DNA of 52,416 nucleotides from a virus, in the IMG/VR virus record IMGVR_UViG_3300032242_000872, positions 1-52,416 of that record, one strand, 5' to 3'. The position numbers and the translations under genes were made by a program. Positions 32,801-39,357 of this stretch are shown one piece after another. Numbering within the stretch: position 1 is the stretch's first letter; every line of letters begins with the position of its first letter. Below the pieces are notes generated by a model. It saw only the letters and a program-made list of their open reading frames with translations. It had not been told where the DNA came from and did not search any database.

Positions 32801-33024
32801 GACTGTGCTCCTTCTGAATAATAAATTTCCCCATCAAATAAAGCTGGGATCAAATAACCTGAGTAATTATTTTTGAGCATACATTCATCTGCTTGTATCT
32901 CGCTCATTACTTGCATATCTTGAATTTCATGAATCAAAGCACAAGGAAATTTATCATCACTTTTAACAAACTCCCCAAACTCAAAATTGCCAAACAATAC
33001 TACTTGCATGGTATTACCAGTCAT
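32788..33024 (-). CDS. Small protein, unknown
   Basis: A 78-residue leftward protein. Start ATG 33024 is taken because AGGAG lies six bases before it; an ATG at 33030 sits directly on that site. A longer hydrophobic in-frame extension upstream overlaps the previous gene and is discarded. Sequence MQVVLFGNFEFGEFVKSDDKF, then ALIHEIQDMQVMSEIQ and YLIPALFDGEIYYSEG. Function unknown. Confidence 0.55.
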   Translation of the reverse strand: MTGNTMQVVLFGNFEFGEFVKSDDKFPCALIHEIQDMQVMSEIQADECMLKNNYSGYLIPALFDGEIYYSEGAQSWQK

Positions 33025-33412
33025 TTTCATCTCCTTCTGCTGGATCAGTATCAATAACAATATGGCCAAAGCGCAGTTTGCCATCCCCATTAGTGCTGCA
33101 AACAGTGCTCTTATTAAAAGTAACAATGTTATCGTGGTGCTCGGTAAGATCCTCGACCAGCTCAATCGGCACCAGACCGATCAGGCCAGCATCTACTGGA
33201 TACTCTTTACCATTAGAGCCAGCATAGCAGCCGTCACCCCATTGAGTCCCAAATGCCAACACTTTGAATGCACCAACAGACCCAATAGGATTACGGAAAA
33301 AATCGCATGAGGTTAGCAAACCATCCCAATCCTCATATGGCACGGCATAGCACGGATCACCCAGCACATACTGTCCAGCAGGAACAGTCACCTCTACTTT
33401 AGTTATTTGCAT
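33014..33412 (-). CDS. Beta-rich small protein with YVLGDPCY motif, unknown
   Basis: A 132-residue leftward protein started at ATG 33412 after GGAGGAAGAAA. The motif AGQYVLGDPCYAVPYEDWDGLL, then GDGCYAGSNGKEYPVDAGLIGLVPIELV. Similar YVLGDPCY proteins are widespread in phages and mobile elements, with unknown biochemical role; beta-rich fold suspected. The first 39 codons of a longer in-frame version overlap the previous gene and are discarded. Confidence 0.6.
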   Translation of the reverse strand: MQITKVEVTVPAGQYVLGDPCYAVPYEDWDGLLTSCDFFRNPIGSVGAFKVLAFGTQWGDGCYAGSNGKEYPVDAGLIGLVPIELVEDLTEHHDNIVTFNKSTVCSTNGDGKLRFGHIVIDTDPAEGDENDW

Positions 33413-33995
33413 TTTCTTCCTCCTGATCTTCTTTCTCTTGTTCATGCCATTCTTGATATTGCTCAACCAAATTAAATGTATTGAGGATGTTCGCTGGTAT
33501 ATTTTCCTCAAGCCATTCGGCAGCATCATTTTCTAAAGGAATGTCAATCGAATAGCAATAATCTTGACCATCAACAAATTCGCCACAAAAGCAGCATCCA
33601 TTTTCGTTGTAATAGGCTGTGACCTCATAACCCAGCTCGACCAGCTTTGCATATGCATCTACTGGTGGAGACCAAGCAGAATCAAACCAGACCCACATGG
33701 ACAAACCATCTTCGTCCAGCTTTGCCTTGTCCTGATGATCCGACCAACCAATATCCCATTTTGTGCCCCAGTTTTGAACCCTCCAATCCCACCAAGCCTC
33801 ATCGACAGGCACAAATTCAGGAGCTGGCTTACCAGTTCTGCTCTCAAATGTCGGCTTAACCTTCACTTTTTTATAATCAGGTTCTGGAACCAGCGTCCCT
33901 AAAAACTTGCCATTATTCCAAGCCTCCAATGCTTTTTGCATCATGGCTGGATCTTTATGAGAAATTGTCATCTCGTTTTCGCACCAATTAGGCAT
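33399..33995 (-). CDS. DUF1281 / YubB-Api92-like ferredoxin-fold protein
   Basis: A 198-residue leftward protein whose start is ATG 33995 with GGAGGAAGA upstream. MPNWCENEMTI is the well known start of this family, which appears on plasmids and phages and has a ferredoxin-like fold (strand-helix patterns MMQKALEAWNN and WVWFDSAWSPP). WWDWRVQNWGTKWDIGW is also a family feature. C-terminal part is acidic. The function is unknown, though family members sit in accessory or host-interaction regions. Confidence 0.72.
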   Translation of the reverse strand: MPNWCENEMTISHKDPAMMQKALEAWNNGKFLGTLVPEPDYKKVKVKPTFESRTGKPAPEFVPVDEAWWDWRVQNWGTKWDIGWSDHQDKAKLDEDGLSMWVWFDSAWSPPVDAYAKLVELGYEVTAYYNENGCCFCGEFVDGQDYCYSIDIPLENDAAEWLEENIPANILNTFNLVEQYQEWHEQEKEDQEEENANN

Positions 33996-34167
33996 TTTCT
34001 TCCTCCTCAATAAGGTCGCATTCTTCACAAATAAATTCTGGGCTAGTGTCTACAACAATTTCCCCAGATCTCCACATATACAAAGCCTTCATAGCCGCAT
34101 CGTTTGCGTTGTCGGCATCAATCTCAAAATACTCCTTTGTTTCAGCTAAAACATTGTATTTAGGCAT
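33988..34167 (-). CDS. Small acidic protein, unknown
   Basis: A 59-residue leftward protein. ATG 34167 is chosen because CTGCTAGGAG lies five bases before it. Sequence KYNVLAETKEYFEIDADNANDAAMKALY, then EFICEECDLIEEEE. It resembles the strand-helix small acidic proteins in the same operon. Function unknown. Overlaps the DUF1281-like gene by 8 bases. Confidence 0.6.
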   Translation of the reverse strand: MPKYNVLAETKEYFEIDADNANDAAMKALYMWRSGEIVVDTSPEFICEECDLIEEEENA

Positions 34168-34211
34168 AAGCCCTCCTAGCAGATAGTTATGATTACCAAA
34201 TGGCAATCCCT

Positions 34212-34227
34212 ATGCCCCGTAGGGCAT
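34212..34227 (-). promoter_or_regulatory. Hairpin between two accessory genes
   Basis: ATGCCC and GGGCAT form a perfect 6-bp stem with a 4-base loop. No T run follows in either direction, so it is not a standard terminator. It lies in the 74-base space between the genes at 34242-34463 and 33988-34167 and may tune downstream expression. Confidence 0.4.
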
Positions 34228-34241
34228 GAGGATTACAGCAC

Positions 34242-34463
34242 TTATCTAGAAAATATTTCGTATGCATCCCAGCTTTCAAATCTCATAGCTGGCTTTCCAT
34301 CCACCTTATCGTGCATAGCCCAAGTAAAGTTTTTGCCGTTGATGTCAGGATCAAGATCAGGGTAAAACAATTGAGCCTCCTCCAAATTTTTAAACTCGTA
34401 AGCCTCCCTTATAGACATAACAACAGTCACAGGACAATTCTTTTCAAATGGTAATTTGCTCAT
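34242..34463 (-). CDS. Small protein, unknown
   Basis: A 73-residue leftward protein: PFEKNCPVTVVMSIREAYEFKNLEEA, then PDINGKNFTWAMHDKVDGKP and SWDAYEIFSR. Start overlaps the upstream gene by 4 bases. No family recognised. Alpha-beta mixed. Confidence 0.58.
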   Translation of the reverse strand: MSKLPFEKNCPVTVVMSIREAYEFKNLEEAQLFYPDLDPDINGKNFTWAMHDKVDGKPAMRFESWDAYEIFSR

Positions 34464-34963
34464 GCTGCCTCCACAAATCCAAATCCGATAGACTCGCCAT
34501 TTTCTGTGAATTGATACTCGTTGATTTCCATCATTTCATTCACATATTCATCCGAGTAGTGATATTCAACATCGCCAGCAACATCGCACAGAGCAGCCTC
34601 AATTGCCTGCTGGAAAGCATAAAATGCGTCCCCCGTCTTTTTCCATTCATCGTGCATTGTGATCCAGAGGGTGCAGTCCAAACAGTAACCCGTGGGCATA
34701 TAGTCACGATCAATATCCTTTAGCTTATTGCCACGGAAAAAACTATGATCCAGTGTAGTCTTCACATAAGAGCGATAGACCTCTCCCCCAATTGAGTAAT
34801 CCAAAATCCTGCCGTGGAAGTGCTCAACAAAAGCAGTAATTGAGGCCATCGCATCAGAAAAATACGGATATTCGTCATGCTCTAAAAAATTCGCTTTCGC
34901 CCGAACTTTAGACGAGTCGGACAGCTCCCCATAAGAAAAAACCTTGATTTTTTTGATTTCCAT
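34460..34963 (-). CDS. Conserved-looking protein of the FSYGELSDSSK type, unknown
   Basis: A 167-residue leftward protein. The N-terminus KKIKVFSYGELSDSSKVRAKANFLE is a pattern I have seen at the start of phage proteins annotated as hypothetical. Later GGEVYRSYVKTTLDHSFFRG, CLDCTLWITMHDEW and acidic C-terminus DEYVNEMMEINEYQF. No catalytic motif can be read. Member of the accessory operon, coupled to the downstream gene by overlap. Confidence 0.62.
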   Translation of the reverse strand: MEIKKIKVFSYGELSDSSKVRAKANFLEHDEYPYFSDAMASITAFVEHFHGRILDYSIGGEVYRSYVKTTLDHSFFRGNKLKDIDRDYMPTGYCLDCTLWITMHDEWKKTGDAFYAFQQAIEAALCDVAGDVEYHYSDEYVNEMMEINEYQFTENGESIGFGFVEAA

Positions 34964-34975
34964 TTTCTAAACCCC

Positions 34976-35077
34976 TTAAATAAAAATTAATAAAGCACGA
35001 ACAGCCACGGACACGGCATAAACAGCCGAGGCCACAGCTCCAAGATCAAGCAAGTAATCACGGGTATGTGCGCTCAT
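34976..35077 (-). CDS. Small membrane protein (33 aa)
   Basis: Leftward ATG overlaps the upstream stop (TAATG). SAHTRDYLLDLGAVASAVYA then VSVAVRALLIFI has one hydrophobic helix after a short polar head. Below normal annotation length. Function unknown. Confidence 0.45.
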   Translation of the reverse strand: MSAHTRDYLLDLGAVASAVYAVSVAVRALLIFI

Positions 35078-35256
35078 TAGTAACCCCCAAACAAGTCCAG
35101 AACATCTTCCCGAAATTCAGCAGGGGTATAATCCCCGTTTGCCAGCTCGACCAGCAGACCCAGCAAAGCCTCTTTTGAGTCGTGATCGCTGCCGACCCAA
35201 TGAGAGACCATCATCTGATCTACTCGGATCATTTCATGCATTGAATTTAATTTCAT
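35077..35256 (-). CDS. Small helical protein (59 aa)
   Basis: Good ribosome site CTGCTAGGAG eight bases before ATG. Sequence KLNSMHEMIRVDQMMVSHWVG, SKEALLGLLVELANGDYTPAEF and a C-terminal LDLFGGY. Predicted helical. Stop overlaps the next ATG. Found by reading the minus strand; unknown function. Confidence 0.6.
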   Translation of the reverse strand: MKLNSMHEMIRVDQMMVSHWVGSDHDSKEALLGLLVELANGDYTPAEFREDVLDLFGGY

Positions 35257-35330
35257 TTTTAAAACTCCTAGCAGTTGAACATAGACCCCGTGGGGGGTTT
35301 CGCTGGGATCTCACCAGCTCATCAGTATGT

Positions 35331-35522
35331 TTATTTATTGAGCTGTGCCTGAATAGCCTTTCCGAGCTCGATCCAGCTCTCAGGATTGATTAGGCCTCGC
35401 TCTGGGTAGTCTTCAGGCTTAGACTCAGCGACCAGCGCAGAATATCGGAGCAGAGCCTCGATTGTCATCACAGCAGCCAGAGGGTGAGACTTAAGGATTT
35501 TATTTAAGGTTTTAGATTGCAT
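35331..35522 (-). CDS. Small helical protein, unknown
   Basis: A 63-residue leftward protein: KTLNKILKSHPLAAVMTIEALLRYSALV then SWIELGKAIQAQLNK. Shares one base with the upstream stop. Downstream (35257-35330) is a hairpin ACCCC/GGGGT without a T run. No family recognised. Confidence 0.6.
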   Translation of the reverse strand: MQSKTLNKILKSHPLAAVMTIEALLRYSALVAESKPEDYPERGLINPESWIELGKAIQAQLNK

Positions 35523-35965
35523 CAGGCAGCCTCCGCCATTTTGGGAGCGACAAAGTAGCCAATGGTATGACCTTTTTTATTGCCTTCCCATTGAACTTCT
35601 AAACCGAGAGCCTCGGCTATTCTAATCATTGACGATTGGCCACAAGCACCATCCAGAGAGACCGATCCGTCAGGCCTGACAGTCAGGCCATAAAAGCGAG
35701 GGTTAATTTCTTCGGTAACCCTGCGAAAACCAGCAACAGAATATCCGCAATCCTCCAAAGGCAAACGGGAAACCAACTCGACCAGCTCCGATTGATATTC
35801 GGACTCCAGCCAATCACCGAAGACTGTCCCAATCATGTCATAGCCACCACCAGAGCAGCGATAGCGTTTGCCAGACTGGCGAGAATCAAGACGGCATATG
35901 TTATAGCCGTAAGTATCACGACCACGGGAAATAGACCAAGTAACAGATAAATGATTGATATTCAT
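35522..35965 (-). CDS. Conserved phage protein with TWSISRGRDTYGYNICRL motif, unknown
   Basis: A 147-residue leftward protein. The N-terminal motif SRGRDTYGYNICRL followed by RYRCSGGGYDMIGTVFGDWL is one I associate with phage accessory proteins of unknown role; the C-terminal part has SLDGACGQSSMIRIAEALGL. Rich in Gly and Arg at the start. Ribosome site CTAGGAG precedes ATG. Probably compact beta-alpha fold. Function unknown. Confidence 0.62.
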   Translation of the reverse strand: MNINHLSVTWSISRGRDTYGYNICRLDSRQSGKRYRCSGGGYDMIGTVFGDWLESEYQSELVELVSRLPLEDCGYSVAGFRRVTEEINPRFYGLTVRPDGSVSLDGACGQSSMIRIAEALGLEVQWEGNKKGHTIGYFVAPKMAEAA

Positions 35966-35976
35966 TTGTAAAACTC

Positions 35977-36120
35977 CTAGTTAGATTCAAGAAAAGAAAC
36001 AGCAAGAACAACGCAACCCAGCAACAGATTGCCAGCAACAAACACGGCAGAGCAGCCACCAAGCCCGCCAAGAACAGCACCGAACAAGTGAGCAGCAGCC
36101 AAAGGGATATAAGCGTCCAT
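35977..36120 (-). CDS. Small two-helix membrane protein (47 aa)
   Basis: ATG overlaps the upstream stop. Sequence YIPLAAAHLFGAVLGGLGG and AVFVAGNLLLGCVVLAVSF gives two hydrophobic helices with Gly-rich turns. Function unknown. Small membrane proteins of this kind can be anti-host or lysis-related, but no evidence is available. Confidence 0.5.
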   Translation of the reverse strand: MDAYIPLAAAHLFGAVLGGLGGCSAVFVAGNLLLGCVVLAVSFLESN

Positions 36121-36302
36121 TAGTAATCAGACTCCCATAGTGCAGGGTGCTGGAGCTGCTGACCCTGTGAGTTAAACAAGCGTCCACAAGGGCAATCAAC
36201 ATCAGACCCTAGATAAGACTCAACACCACGACCACAAAAACATTTCCAGCGTTTACCGATGTAATCGCCCTGTGAGTCATATACAACCTCAGTTTTTACC
36301 AT
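36120..36302 (-). CDS. Small zinc-ribbon protein, first gene of the accessory operon
   Basis: A 60-residue leftward protein. WKCFCGRGVESYLGSDVDCPCGRLFNSQ has two CxCG pairs, a typical rubredoxin-like zinc ribbon with the GRLFNSQGQQL feature. Such small zinc proteins may bind nucleic acid or protein. CTGCTAGGAG lies eight bases before the ATG. It is the promoter-proximal gene of the 15-gene operon. Confidence 0.65.
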   Translation of the reverse strand: MVKTEVVYDSQGDYIGKRWKCFCGRGVESYLGSDVDCPCGRLFNSQGQQLQHPALWESDY

Positions 36303-36346
36303 TTTATAAACTCCTAGCAGATGATTAAAAAATAAACTACCTACCG

Positions 36347-36376
36347 ATTATCTTGGGGCAATCTATTGAATGTCAA
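36347..36376 (-). promoter_or_regulatory. Consensus sigma-70 promoter of the leftward accessory operon
   Basis: On the minus strand, perfect TTGACA (36371-36376) and GATAAT (36347-36352, five of six) with 18-base spacing. Transcription would start near 36340 and read into the zinc-ribbon gene at 36302. Confidence 0.75.
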
Positions 36377-36379
36377 TAG
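36363..36379. promoter_or_regulatory. Palindromic operator candidate overlapping the -35 box
   Basis: CTATTGAATGTCAATAG is an inverted repeat with 7-bp arms and a 3-base centre. It covers the -35 box of the leftward promoter, the classical position for repressor binding. Confidence 0.55.
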
Positions 36380-36429
36380 GTTTTAACAAATATTTTTAAT
36401 TTATTTTTAAATCACAGCTCGGGAAAACT

Positions 36430-36521
36430 AAAAGCCCGACAAATCAAGGGTTGCAGGGCAGCGAGTCCAGGAGCAAAGCACAGTAAAAAATTAAAAGCCC
36501 GACCAATGCGAGAGCAAAGCA
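36430..36521. repeat. Imperfect repeats upstream of the terminase, possible packaging or origin region
   Basis: AAAAGCCCGAC occurs at 36430-36440 and 36493-36503, and GAGCAAAGCA at 36471-36480 and 36512-36521, in the same order but with different spacing. The rest of the gap (36303-36650) holds the leftward promoter and AT-rich tracts and then purine-rich GAGAGACC/GAGAGATA tracts; no gene seen. Position before the small terminase suggests pac or regulation; not proven. Confidence 0.4.
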
Positions 36522-36650
36522 GCCCAGAGACTACAGACCAGAGAGACCAAGAGAGAGATAAACTACTAGGGGATGAGATAACTACTGTCCGATGCTGTTC
36601 TGATGTCCTATTATCTGGATTGTGCAAATACCCCGCTTATACCCTATTAA

Positions 36651-37529
36651 ATGAAACTATCACGCAAGGAAATCAAGGAAGGCCTAGAGCAGATCCCAGT
36701 AGAGAAACTCTTACTGGGTAGTGCAGCTCATGGGATCGGATTAACCAAGAAACAAAAAGCCTTTGCGAATGAAGTAGTGAAGTCTGGGAATAAAACTAAG
36801 GCCTATAAAACTGCCTACAATCACACAGGCAAACCAGAGACGGCCAGCCGTAACGCTCAGACCTTGGCAAACGATACCAAGGTTGCAACATATATCGCAG
36901 CTCTAGAAGCAGCAGAACAGGCAAGAGCGTACCTTGTTCCTGCTCGTTTAAGGGATCTGGCGATCCATAAGATCACAGAGAAGGCCTTAGACCCCGATGT
37001 CCCACCAGCCCAACAGTTAAAAGCTCTTGAATTGCTGGGCAAGATCACCGAAGTTAGTCTGTTTACCCATCGCACCGAGACAGTCCACCTCACCAGCTCA
37101 GCAGATATTAAAGAGCAGCTGATTAAATCCTTGCGCCTAGCGATGTCTGGGAACAATGTTACAGATGTCGAGGCCAAACCTGTTGATGATCTACTGGCAG
37201 AGCTGGCAGGCCGTGATGATCCTGCTGCTGCCATCGACAGCGACAGCTCCAACATCCTGCAAGACGCTGCGCCTCTGGACGATGCAGACCAAGACCCCGT
37301 CACCCCATCGCTAAACCCAGACCCAGCAGACCCACCATCCCCCGACCCCCAAAAGTCGGCCTTATCTATACCACCCCAGTTGCATAGTATTCCGCACAAT
37401 CAATCACTGCTAGAATCCAAAACCCTCAATTCAACGTTCCAATCAACGGTCACAGTAACAGGTGTTACACTGACACAGGGTAAACCCTTAGATGGGGAGG
37501 GGGTCATTGAAAATGCTAAGGACGAGTAA
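36651..37529 (+). CDS. terS: Terminase small subunit
   Basis: A 292-residue protein. Residues about 30-100 contain LTKKQKAFANEVVKSG, NKTKAYKTAYNHTGK, TASRNAQTLANDTKVATYIAALE, which is the DNA-binding helix-turn-helix of many small terminases. The C-terminal half is unusual: Asp/Pro-rich and low-complexity (DPADPPSPDPQK) with no fold visible, and it carries GTAACAGGTGTTAC coding VTVTGVT as in ERF. Recognises the packaging site and guides the large subunit. Nearby repeats at 36430-36521 are candidate sites. The large subunit is two genes downstream. Start has AAGGA-like site only weakly. Confidence 0.78.
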   Translation: MKLSRKEIKEGLEQIPVEKLLLGSAAHGIGLTKKQKAFANEVVKSGNKTKAYKTAYNHTGKPETASRNAQTLANDTKVATYIAALEAAEQARAYLVPARLRDLAIHKITEKALDPDVPPAQQLKALELLGKITEVSLFTHRTETVHLTSSADIKEQLIKSLRLAMSGNNVTDVEAKPVDDLLAELAGRDDPAAAIDSDSSNILQDAAPLDDADQDPVTPSLNPDPADPPSPDPQKSALSIPPQLHSIPHNQSLLESKTLNSTFQSTVTVTGVTLTQGKPLDGEGVIENAKDE

Positions 37530-37531
37530 AA

Positions 37532-37575
37532 TTTGGTATACGCAAACACCCCCCCGTCATGTTTTGTATACAAAA
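37532..37575. promoter_or_regulatory. Paired GTATAC palindromes before the LexA-like gene
   Basis: TTTGGTATACGCAA (37532-37545) and TTTTGTATACAAAA (37562-37575, a perfect 14-bp palindrome) have their GTATAC cores 30 bases apart, about three helical turns. They lie just upstream of the LexA-like HTH gene, fitting autoregulation. A similar site overlaps the RNA promoter at 27588. Confidence 0.45.
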
Positions 37576-37601
37576 GTGCTGGGGTATATTTTTTTTAAAA
37601 A

Positions 37602-37847
37602 ATGCGCAAAAAAAATAACACTGTGACTCCAGCTCAAAAAGAAACTTTCATGATCATTGACGAGTTCTGGAAGAGACACGGTTATGGTCCTACTATAGAT
37701 GACATTATGTATATCTCTGGAGAGAAGTCTAGAGGCAATGTAAATAGAAAGATGTGGAGACTAGTGGAGCTTGGTATCTGTAAAGGTGTTAAAAATCGAG
37801 CCAGATCGATCCGCCCAGCAGGTTTTAGGGTCAGGAGCGTGGAATGA
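37602..37847 (+). CDS. LexA-like winged-HTH DNA-binding protein
   Basis: An 81-residue protein. TPAQKETFMIIDEFWKRHGYGPT then DDIMYISGEKSRGNVNRKMW and LVELGICKGVKNRARSIRP match the LexA N-terminal DNA-binding domain, with no autoprotease/dimerisation domain. It is a repressor-type protein in the packaging operon, likely regulating its own or other phage promoters through the palindromes upstream. Its stop overlaps the large terminase start. It could also be a host-SOS mimic, not shown. Confidence 0.75.
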   Translation: MRKKNNTVTPAQKETFMIIDEFWKRHGYGPTIDDIMYISGEKSRGNVNRKMWRLVELGICKGVKNRARSIRPAGFRVRSVE

Positions 37848-39349
37848 ATATAGAAGAGTTGATTGATCAACTACCTGATCTGTTAGATAAGCTGCCTCAG
37901 AATGAAGCCGATGAGATTCGCCAGCTTTTAGAAAACTTCCAAAACGCTACAACAAGAGAAAAAGCCGAAACTGACTTTATGGCTTTTGTTAAAGTCATGT
38001 GGCCAGGATTTATCCACGGCAGACATCATGCGTTGATGGCAAAGAAGTTTGAAGAGATCGCAGCAGGTAAGACTAAGAGACTGATTATCAATATGCCACC
38101 TCGGCACACCAAGTCTGAGTTTGCCTCTTATTTATTGCCAGCTTGGTTTCTAGGTAAATACCCTAATAAGAAGATTATCCAGTGTTCTAACACGGCTGAA
38201 CTTGCCGTAGGATTTGGACGTAAGGTGCGTAACTTGGTTGACGGAGATGTATATGCAAAGATCTTTCCAAATGTCTCTCTTAGACATGATTCTAAGGCTG
38301 CTGGTCGCTGGGCTACTAATGCCAATGGCGATTATTTCGCTATCGGTGTTGGCGGTACTGTTACAGGTAAAGGAGCTGATTTACTTATTATTGACGATCC
38401 TCACTCGGAGCAAGAAGCAGCGTTAGCCGCCTCAGATCCTTCGGTCTACGATAAGGTCTATGAGTGGTTTACATCAGGTCCAAGGCAACGGCTACAACCT
38501 GGTGGCTCAATTGTCATTGTGATGACCCGCTGGGGTAAACGAGATTTAACTGGCCGAGTCTTACAGTCGATGATTGAAAAAGATGGTGATGAATGGGAAG
38601 TCATTAGCCTTCCTGCAATCATGCCGTCTGATAAACCATTATGGCCTGAGTTCTGGTCTTATGAAGAATTAAATAAACTACGCAATGTATTACCTCTACC
38701 TAAATGGCAAGCTCAGTATCAACAAGACCCAACATCTGAACAAGGTGCTATTGTTAAAAGAGAATGGTGGCAGATCTGGGAAAATGATAGACCTCCGCCA
38801 TGTGACTTTATTATTCAATCTTGGGATACGGCCTTTACCAAAAATGAACGCTCAGACTACTCAGCATGTACAACCTGGGGTGTCTTTAACATGAATGAAG
38901 ATCCTAATGATGTCAATATCATTTTGCTTGACGCTCATAAAGAACGGCTGGAGTTTCCAGAATTAAAGAAACGGGCTATGGAACTTTATAATGAATGGGA
39001 GCCCGATGCGTTTATTGTCGAGGCAAAAGCCTCTGGCGCTCCCCTTATTTATGAGTTACGCTCTATGGGGATACCCGTTCAAGAGTTTACGCCAGTTAGG
39101 GGAAATGATAAGATCACCCGTATTAATGCGGTGGCGGATTTGTTCGCCTCTGGAAAAGTTTGGTGTCCACCTACACGATGGGCAGAAGAGGTAATGGAAG
39201 AGATGGCTGCGTTTCCTAATTCAGATCACGATGACTTAGTAGACTCAACAACCCAAGCTCTGATTAGATTTAGAAAAGGCGGGTTTTTACGGCTTCAAAC
39301 AGATGAAGTTGATGAACCAGTATACAGACGAAAAGCAGCATATTACTAG
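37844..39349 (+). CDS. terL: Terminase large subunit (ATPase/nuclease)
   Basis: A 501-residue protein. ATPase motifs: MPPRHTKSE (84-92, Walker A variant) and LLIIDDPH (D184, D185, Walker B). Nuclease motifs: QSWDTAF (D328), IVEAKASG (E393) and SDHDDLVDS (D463, D464), the RNase H-like metal ligands. The enzyme translocates DNA into the procapsid and cuts it. Domain order and length are normal. Coupled to the LexA-like gene by 4-base overlap, with the portal 8 bases later. Confidence 0.93.
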   Translation: MNIEELIDQLPDLLDKLPQNEADEIRQLLENFQNATTREKAETDFMAFVKVMWPGFIHGRHHALMAKKFEEIAAGKTKRLIINMPPRHTKSEFASYLLPAWFLGKYPNKKIIQCSNTAELAVGFGRKVRNLVDGDVYAKIFPNVSLRHDSKAAGRWATNANGDYFAIGVGGTVTGKGADLLIIDDPHSEQEAALAASDPSVYDKVYEWFTSGPRQRLQPGGSIVIVMTRWGKRDLTGRVLQSMIEKDGDEWEVISLPAIMPSDKPLWPEFWSYEELNKLRNVLPLPKWQAQYQQDPTSEQGAIVKREWWQIWENDRPPPCDFIIQSWDTAFTKNERSDYSACTTWGVFNMNEDPNDVNIILLDAHKERLEFPELKKRAMELYNEWEPDAFIVEAKASGAPLIYELRSMGIPVQEFTPVRGNDKITRINAVADLFASGKVWCPPTRWAEEVMEEMAAFPNSDHDDLVDSTTQALIRFRKGGFLRLQTDEVDEPVYRRKAAYY

Positions 39350-39357
39350 GAAATATT

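Noticed and set aside
32987-33310. Plus-strand frame of 107 codons
   Set aside because: Antisense to two coupled leftward genes; no ribosome site.
33564-33902. Plus-strand frame of 112 codons in the accessory region
   Set aside because: Antisense to the DUF1281-like gene, which has a strong ribosome site and family motif.
35285-35298. ACCCC/GGGGT hairpin as terminator
   Set aside because: No T run in either direction and it sits within a continuous leftward operon.
36611-36650. Promoter for the terminase operon
   Set aside because: TATTAT and TATACC resemble -10 boxes but no acceptable -35 box at 16-18 bases was found.
36857-37399. Minus-strand frame of 180 codons
   Set aside because: Antisense to the terminase small subunit; Ser/Ala-rich shadow of its low-complexity part.
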